In this document: piece by piece, positions 60,784 to 64,000 of the stretch
How the letters are laid out: every line of letters starts with the position of its first letter
Numbering within the stretch: the stretch's first letter is position 1
Assembly (NCBI RefSeq): GCF_034421375.1
Contig: NZ_CP139779.1
Span: 434,001-498,000, forward strand
Length of the DNA stretch: 64,000 nt
Source of the DNA: Microbacterium invictum
GTDB taxonomy: Bacteria; Actinomycetota; Actinomycetes; Actinomycetales; Microbacteriaceae
Direction: 5' to 3'
The notes under the pieces: generated by a model
The model's database searches: none
Seen by the model: the letters and a program-made list of their open reading frames with translations, nothing else
What the model was told of the DNA's origin: nothing
Made by a program: the position numbers and the translations under genes

Positions 60784-61836
60784 ATGACGACAGGACTATG
60801 GATGTTCCGCCGCCACCGCCCCGCCGCTGTTCTCGTCGTCCTCGTCGTCACGGCCGTGGCGATGGCCGGATGCACCGGGCGGGAGGAATCGCGATCCCCT
60901 TCGCCCACCGCGTCGCCCACGGCGACGGCGACCGCCTCGGTGACACCGACGCCCGACACGGTGTCGGTGCCCGGCGGAGAGAAGCCGCCGACGGTCTTCG
61001 ACGACGACTGCGAGCGGATGATCTCGCCCACCGCGGTGGCAGACGTCATCGGGTTCCCGGTCACCGTCCGGAACGAGGGTACTGCGACCGCCGTGGCCAA
61101 CCTCGGCGGGCTCGGCTGCACGTGGGAGGGGGAGGGCGGGATCATCCGCGCGGCGGCCATGCCCCAGGCGGCCCTGGGCGAGACCGAGTTCCCCGCGGAC
61201 CAGATTCCGTACTACTTCGAGGAGTGCGACCCCGGATGGGTGTGCGGATGGCGAGGCGAAGGCGAACGTCTGTGGACCGCCGTGTCGTTCCAGCTCTGGT
61301 CGGGGATGACCCGTGAGGCCGTCGACGCGTGGGGTCAGGAGATCGGTGCGGCCATCACCGCGGCGTTCGGGGTGACGGCCTATCCGTCGTGGGAACGCGA
61401 AGACGCGGAATGGTGGCCGGTGCTGGATTGCGCCCGCGTCGCCGAGCGACTGAGCACGGAACTCGGAACGTCGGTGACCGGCGAGGCGGGCGGCTACCAC
61501 GACCCGCCCGCGCCGGAGGTGCTCCTCGCGGCGGAGGCGTCCCACGAATCACAGTGCTACCTGACCTTCGGGCCGCAGCAGCCGCCTGTCGAGGTGCTGA
61601 CGGCGGGGGGTCAGGCCTGGGCTGTCCCCTTCTTCGAAAGCGACCAGCCCTACGACGTCGGCGTCGACGGCATTACCGCCTATGGCAACTCGGGCTACGA
61701 CTCGATCGACTCGAGCGCGTACTCGCTTACAGACGGAGTCAACGCAGCGACGGTCTATTTACGGACTCAGGATGAGCTGCCCTCCGATGAGATCCTACGG
61801 GGCCTGGCGGTGATCGCGGCCGAGGGCTGGCGCTGA
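60784..61836 (+). CDS. Secreted lipoprotein of unknown function
   Basis: This 350-residue protein has an N-terminal signal with MAGC as lipobox, then a Ser/Thr/Pro linker (ESRSPSPTASPTATAT). The mature domain carries several conserved Cys (DDDCERMI, LGGLGCTWEG, YYFEECDPGWVCGWRG, LDCARVAERL), likely disulfides outside the cell. ATG 60784 is chosen; ATG 60799 would give a shorter signal. TAGATT (60756-60761) is a possible -10. I do not recognise the family; it is probably a cell-surface binding protein. Its end is two bases from the convergent ABC-F gene. Confidence 0.75.
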   Translation: MTTGLWMFRRHRPAAVLVVLVVTAVAMAGCTGREESRSPSPTASPTATATASVTPTPDTVSVPGGEKPPTVFDDDCERMISPTAVADVIGFPVTVRNEGTATAVANLGGLGCTWEGEGGIIRAAAMPQAALGETEFPADQIPYYFEECDPGWVCGWRGEGERLWTAVSFQLWSGMTREAVDAWGQEIGAAITAAFGVTAYPSWEREDAEWWPVLDCARVAERLSTELGTSVTGEAGGYHDPPAPEVLLAAEASHESQCYLTFGPQQPPVEVLTAGGQAWAVPFFESDQPYDVGVDGITAYGNSGYDSIDSSAYSLTDGVNAATVYLRTQDELPSDEILRGLAVIAAEGWR

Positions 61837-61838
61837 GG

Positions 61839-63434
61839 TCAGGGCTCTTCCAGCGCACCGTCCCGCAGCTCGAGCACGAGGTCGACTCCGAGACGCCCGA
61901 GGAACGCGTCGTCGTGGCTGACGACCAGCACGGCGCCTCGATAGGCCGACAGCGCCGTGACGAGCTGGTCGACGGTGTCGAGGTCGAGGTTGTTCGTCGG
62001 CTCGTCGAGGACCAGCAGGTGCGGGGCGGGGTCGGCCAGGAGCAGGCGGGCGAGCGCGACGCGGAACCGCTCACCGCCCGACAGCGCCGAGACCGGACGG
62101 TCGACCGCCGCGCCGCGGATGAGGAACCGGGCGAGCCGGTTGCGCAGCTCCACCGAGCCGGTCTGCGGCGCGGCAGCGGCGACGTGGGAGAACACCGACT
62201 CGTCATCCCGAAGTCCGTCCACGCGTTGCGGCAGGTAGCCGATCCGGTCGGTGTGGGTCTCCAGCCGGATGCCGCCGACCGACCCTCCTCCGCCGACGAG
62301 TCGTTCCAGGGCCGTCGTCTTGCCCGCTCCGTTGGGGCCGATGAGGGCGACGCGCTCGGGACCCTGGATGATCCAGGAGCGCTCGCCGCCGTCGATCGTG
62401 GCGATGCGACGACCGGCGGCGACCCCGGGATCGGGCAGGTCGATGCGCACCGCGTCGTCGTCCCGGACCCGGAGCTCGGCGAGGTCGAGCGCCGTGCGGG
62501 CGGCCTGCTCGCGGTCGGCCATCTCGCCGCGGTACTTCCCCGCCGACACCTGTGCGGCGCGCTTCAGCCCGCCCGCGACGATCTTCGGCACCCGCTTCTC
62601 TCGCTCGGCCTTGCGGCCCATCGCCAGACGATGGGAGATGGTGGTCTCGGCCTCGATGCGGTCGCGCCGCTCGCGCCGGTAGCGCTGCGCCGCCGCGCGC
62701 TCGGCCTGCCGAGCCGCGCCCTGTTCGGCCTCGAGCCACGCTCGCCACTTCGAGTAGGGACCACCGAAGACCGACAGCGCGTGGTCGTACAGCTCGGCCG
62801 TGTCATCCATCCGCTCGAGCAGGGCGGTGTCGTGGCTGACGACGATGAGCGTTCCGCGCCACTGGTCGACCAGGTCGTAGAGACGGTGCCGCGCATCGCG
62901 GTCGAGGTTGTTGGTCGGCTCGTCGAGAAGGGTGATGGCCGCCCTGCCCGCGCGGATGCCGGCGAGGGCGGCGAGCACGGCCTCCCCGCCCGAGAGCTCC
63001 CCGACGCGGCGGTCGAGCATCTCGGGCCGCAGGCCCGCTTCGGCGAGGGCCGCGTGGCAGCGGGCCTCGATGTCCCAGTCGTCGCCGACGGCGTCGAAGT
63101 GGCGCGGATCGACGTCGCCGGCCTCGATCGCACGGACGGCGCGCAGTGGTGGGCCGGCACCCAACAGGTCGACGACGGGCGTGTCGACGTCGAGTGTCAG
63201 ACGTTGGGCGAGCGTCGCCACGTCGCCGGTGCGGTGGATTCGCCCCGCAGACGGGGTGAGGTCACCGCCGATCAGGCGGAGAAGCGTGGTCTTCCCCGAG
63301 CCGTTCCGGCCGACCAGGCCGGTCCGGCCAGAGGGGAACGAGCCCGAGAGGTCGCGGAGGGCGACCGTTCCGTCGGGCCAGCGGAAGGAGACGGCGTCGA
63401 GGACGACGGAGGGGTGAGTGGATGACTGCGGCAT
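61839..63434 (-). CDS. ABC-F family ATPase
   Basis: This 531-residue protein has two ABC cassettes and no membrane segments: Walker [10 protein letters not shown] and GPNGAGKTT, signature LSGGE in both halves, Walker [11 protein letters not shown] and [12 protein letters not shown] charged linker with [16 protein letters not shown] lies between. ABC-F proteins act on the ribosome, either in translation control or in antibiotic protection. The class here cannot be told without a tree. GGGAGG precedes ATG 63434, next to a hairpin (63443-63474). Confidence 0.9.
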   Translation of the reverse strand: MPQSSTHPSVVLDAVSFRWPDGTVALRDLSGSFPSGRTGLVGRNGSGKTTLLRLIGGDLTPSAGRIHRTGDVATLAQRLTLDVDTPVVDLLGAGPPLRAVRAIEAGDVDPRHFDAVGDDWDIEARCHAALAEAGLRPEMLDRRVGELSGGEAVLAALAGIRAGRAAITLLDEPTNNLDRDARHRLYDLVDQWRGTLIVVSHDTALLERMDDTAELYDHALSVFGGPYSKWRAWLEAEQGAARQAERAAAQRYRRERRDRIEAETTISHRLAMGRKAEREKRVPKIVAGGLKRAAQVSAGKYRGEMADREQAARTALDLAELRVRDDDAVRIDLPDPGVAAGRRIATIDGGERSWIIQGPERVALIGPNGAGKTTALERLVGGGGSVGGIRLETHTDRIGYLPQRVDGLRDDESVFSHVAAAAPQTGSVELRNRLARFLIRGAAVDRPVSALSGGERFRVALARLLLADPAPHLLVLDEPTNNLDLDTVDQLVTALSAYRGAVLVVSHDDAFLGRLGVDLVLELRDGALEEP

Positions 63435-63442
63435 GAGGCCTC

Positions 63443-63474
63443 CCGGTGATGTCTGAGGGATGCACAGACACCGG
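63443..63474 (-). promoter_or_regulatory. Leader hairpin upstream of ABC-F gene
   Basis: On the leftward strand CCGGTG-TCTG pairs with CAGA-(CAT)-CACCGG: a 10-bp stem with a 3-base bulge and 9-base loop. Its 3' arm touches the ribosome binding site GGGAGG. It could shield translation, as leaders of resistance-type ABC-F genes often do. Confidence 0.4.
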
Positions 63475-63638
63475 GCGCCGGGATGCGGCAGAGAAGACCT
63501 GACGGATGCGGCGGGTCGACGGTGTCAGCGCGTGAACGCGGAGCCGTCGGATACCTTCACCGGTTTTCCTCACGTCGGGAACAGGACCTGAACACTGTAG
63601 CGGGTGACCCGGGGTGGCTCGCAAGGCTGAGGCGGCCT

Positions 63639-63695
63639 CGACCCGTCGAAGAATGCTGCTCGCGGGCCGCGCGGGCCGCACTATCTGACGGGTCG
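63639..63695. repeat. Palindromic repeat array, copy 1
   Basis: CGACCCGTC (63639-63647) and GACGGGTCG (63687-63695) flank a middle with CGCGGGCCGCGCGGGCCGCA. Same family as the next two copies. Confidence 0.8.
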
Positions 63696-63746
63696 CGGGG
63701 GAGGGCGCGCTGTGCGGGGATGCGGCGCACTTCGCGCGCCGGCTGG

Positions 63747-63809
63747 CCGCGACCCGTCAGGAAGCGTCGCCTGCGGGCCTCGCGGGCCGCACTTTCTGAC
63801 GGCTCGCGG
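63747..63809. repeat. Palindromic repeat array, copy 2
   Basis: CCGCGACCCGTCAG (63747-63760) pairs with CTGACGGCTCGCGG (63796-63809) at 13 of 14 positions, with the same GCGGGCC-type middle. Spaced 108 bases from copy 1. Confidence 0.8.
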
Positions 63810-63840
63810 GGCCGCGCGCTTGCCGGGCCGCGCCGGCTGG

Positions 63841-63903
63841 CCGCGACCCGTCAGAAAACGTCGTCTGCGGGCCGCGCGGGCCGCATTCTTTGACGGGTCG
63901 CGG
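63841..63903. repeat. Palindromic repeat array, copy 3
   Basis: CCGCGACCCGTCA (63841-63853) pairs with TGACGGGTCGCGG (63891-63903) perfectly. Spaced 94 bases from copy 2. A partial arm CGCGACCC recurs at 63951. The remaining 63435-64000 contains no gene I can support. Confidence 0.8.
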
Positions 63904-64000
63904 GAGGGATGCGGCGCTTCGCGCGTGGGGCCGCGCGCGCGAGACGACTCCGCGACCCGATCGCGTGGCCCCGCTACTCTCCGCCGCGGGGCGGAGAGGA

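Noticed and set aside
63483..63893. 136-codon plus-strand frame in the final repeat region
   Set aside because: It runs through the palindromic repeats, is Arg/Ala rich and has no credible ribosome binding site or motif.
63639..63903. CRISPR array
   Set aside because: Repeat copies differ in their cores, spacing is irregular (94 and 108 bases), only three copies exist and no cas gene is near.

Overview
The window comes from a high-GC Gram-positive actinobacterium, most probably Microbacterium or a close relative in Microbacteriaceae. This rests on the GC-rich, GGATGC-rich sequence, frequent GTG starts, LAATG-type sorting signals, LacI/ROK-controlled hemicellulase genes and an Lhr-Nei gene pair. 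No rRNA, tRNA, insertion sequence, prophage or CRISPR array was seen. All functions are read from motifs by eye; no database search was run.

Layout. 0-1.7 kb: the end of a phenylacetate degradation operon (paaD partial, paaE), followed by two copies of a long palindromic repeat. 2-9.4 kb: housekeeping enzymes, including a ROK sugar kinase, a three-gene NAD(P)-binding protein/MarR/NmrA operon with a MarR-type operator, an SDR divergent from a TetR regulator, a DUF1905/YdeI protein, a multipass membrane protein and an MDR oxidoreductase. 9.4-10.9 kb: a divergent pair of zinc-binding nuclease-like proteins. 10.9-14.9 kb: an apparent redox/ion operon of NhaA-thioredoxin fusion, cNMP-binding-TrxR-like fusion and UBP zinc finger.

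15-44 kb is the core of the window, a xylan/arabinoxylan utilisation region. It holds a LacI regulator and two secreted modular GH43 enzymes. Next comes a WxL-like/DUF916/small sortase-anchored trio that resembles the Csc surface complexes of Firmicutes. After some unrelated genes (GT2, pncC, SDR, two paralogous small proteins) follow a GH3 enzyme, a CUT1 sugar ABC transporter without its ATPase, a second LacI, a ROK repressor, a 1110-residue cell-wall-anchored GH10 xylanase, a third LacI, and xylA-xylB. The polymer would be cut at the surface, oligomers imported and cleaved by GH3, and xylose converted to xylulose-5-phosphate by XylA/XylB. A 14-bp operator-like motif, TGTTAAC(C/G)G(C/T)AACA, is found upstream of both the GH43 operon and xylA, which suggests shared control.

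44-48.3 kb: a small alarmone synthetase, a coiled-coil protein, a CPA2 antiporter, a hypothetical protein and a glutamine amidotransferase. 48.3-53.7 kb: the most unusual module, an ECF-like sigma factor, a small adaptor-like protein, a cytoplasmic subtilase with seven PYGSTN repeats, and a TPR-CHAT (caspase-like) protease, all in one direction. 53.9-63.4 kb: a stand-alone LysR ligand-binding domain, a hexapeptide-repeat protein, nei-like glycosylase and lhr helicase in an overlapping pair, a lipoprotein and an ABC-F ATPase. The last ~560 bp hold no gene but three near-tandem copies of a palindromic repeat whose relatives occur at 28.1 kb.
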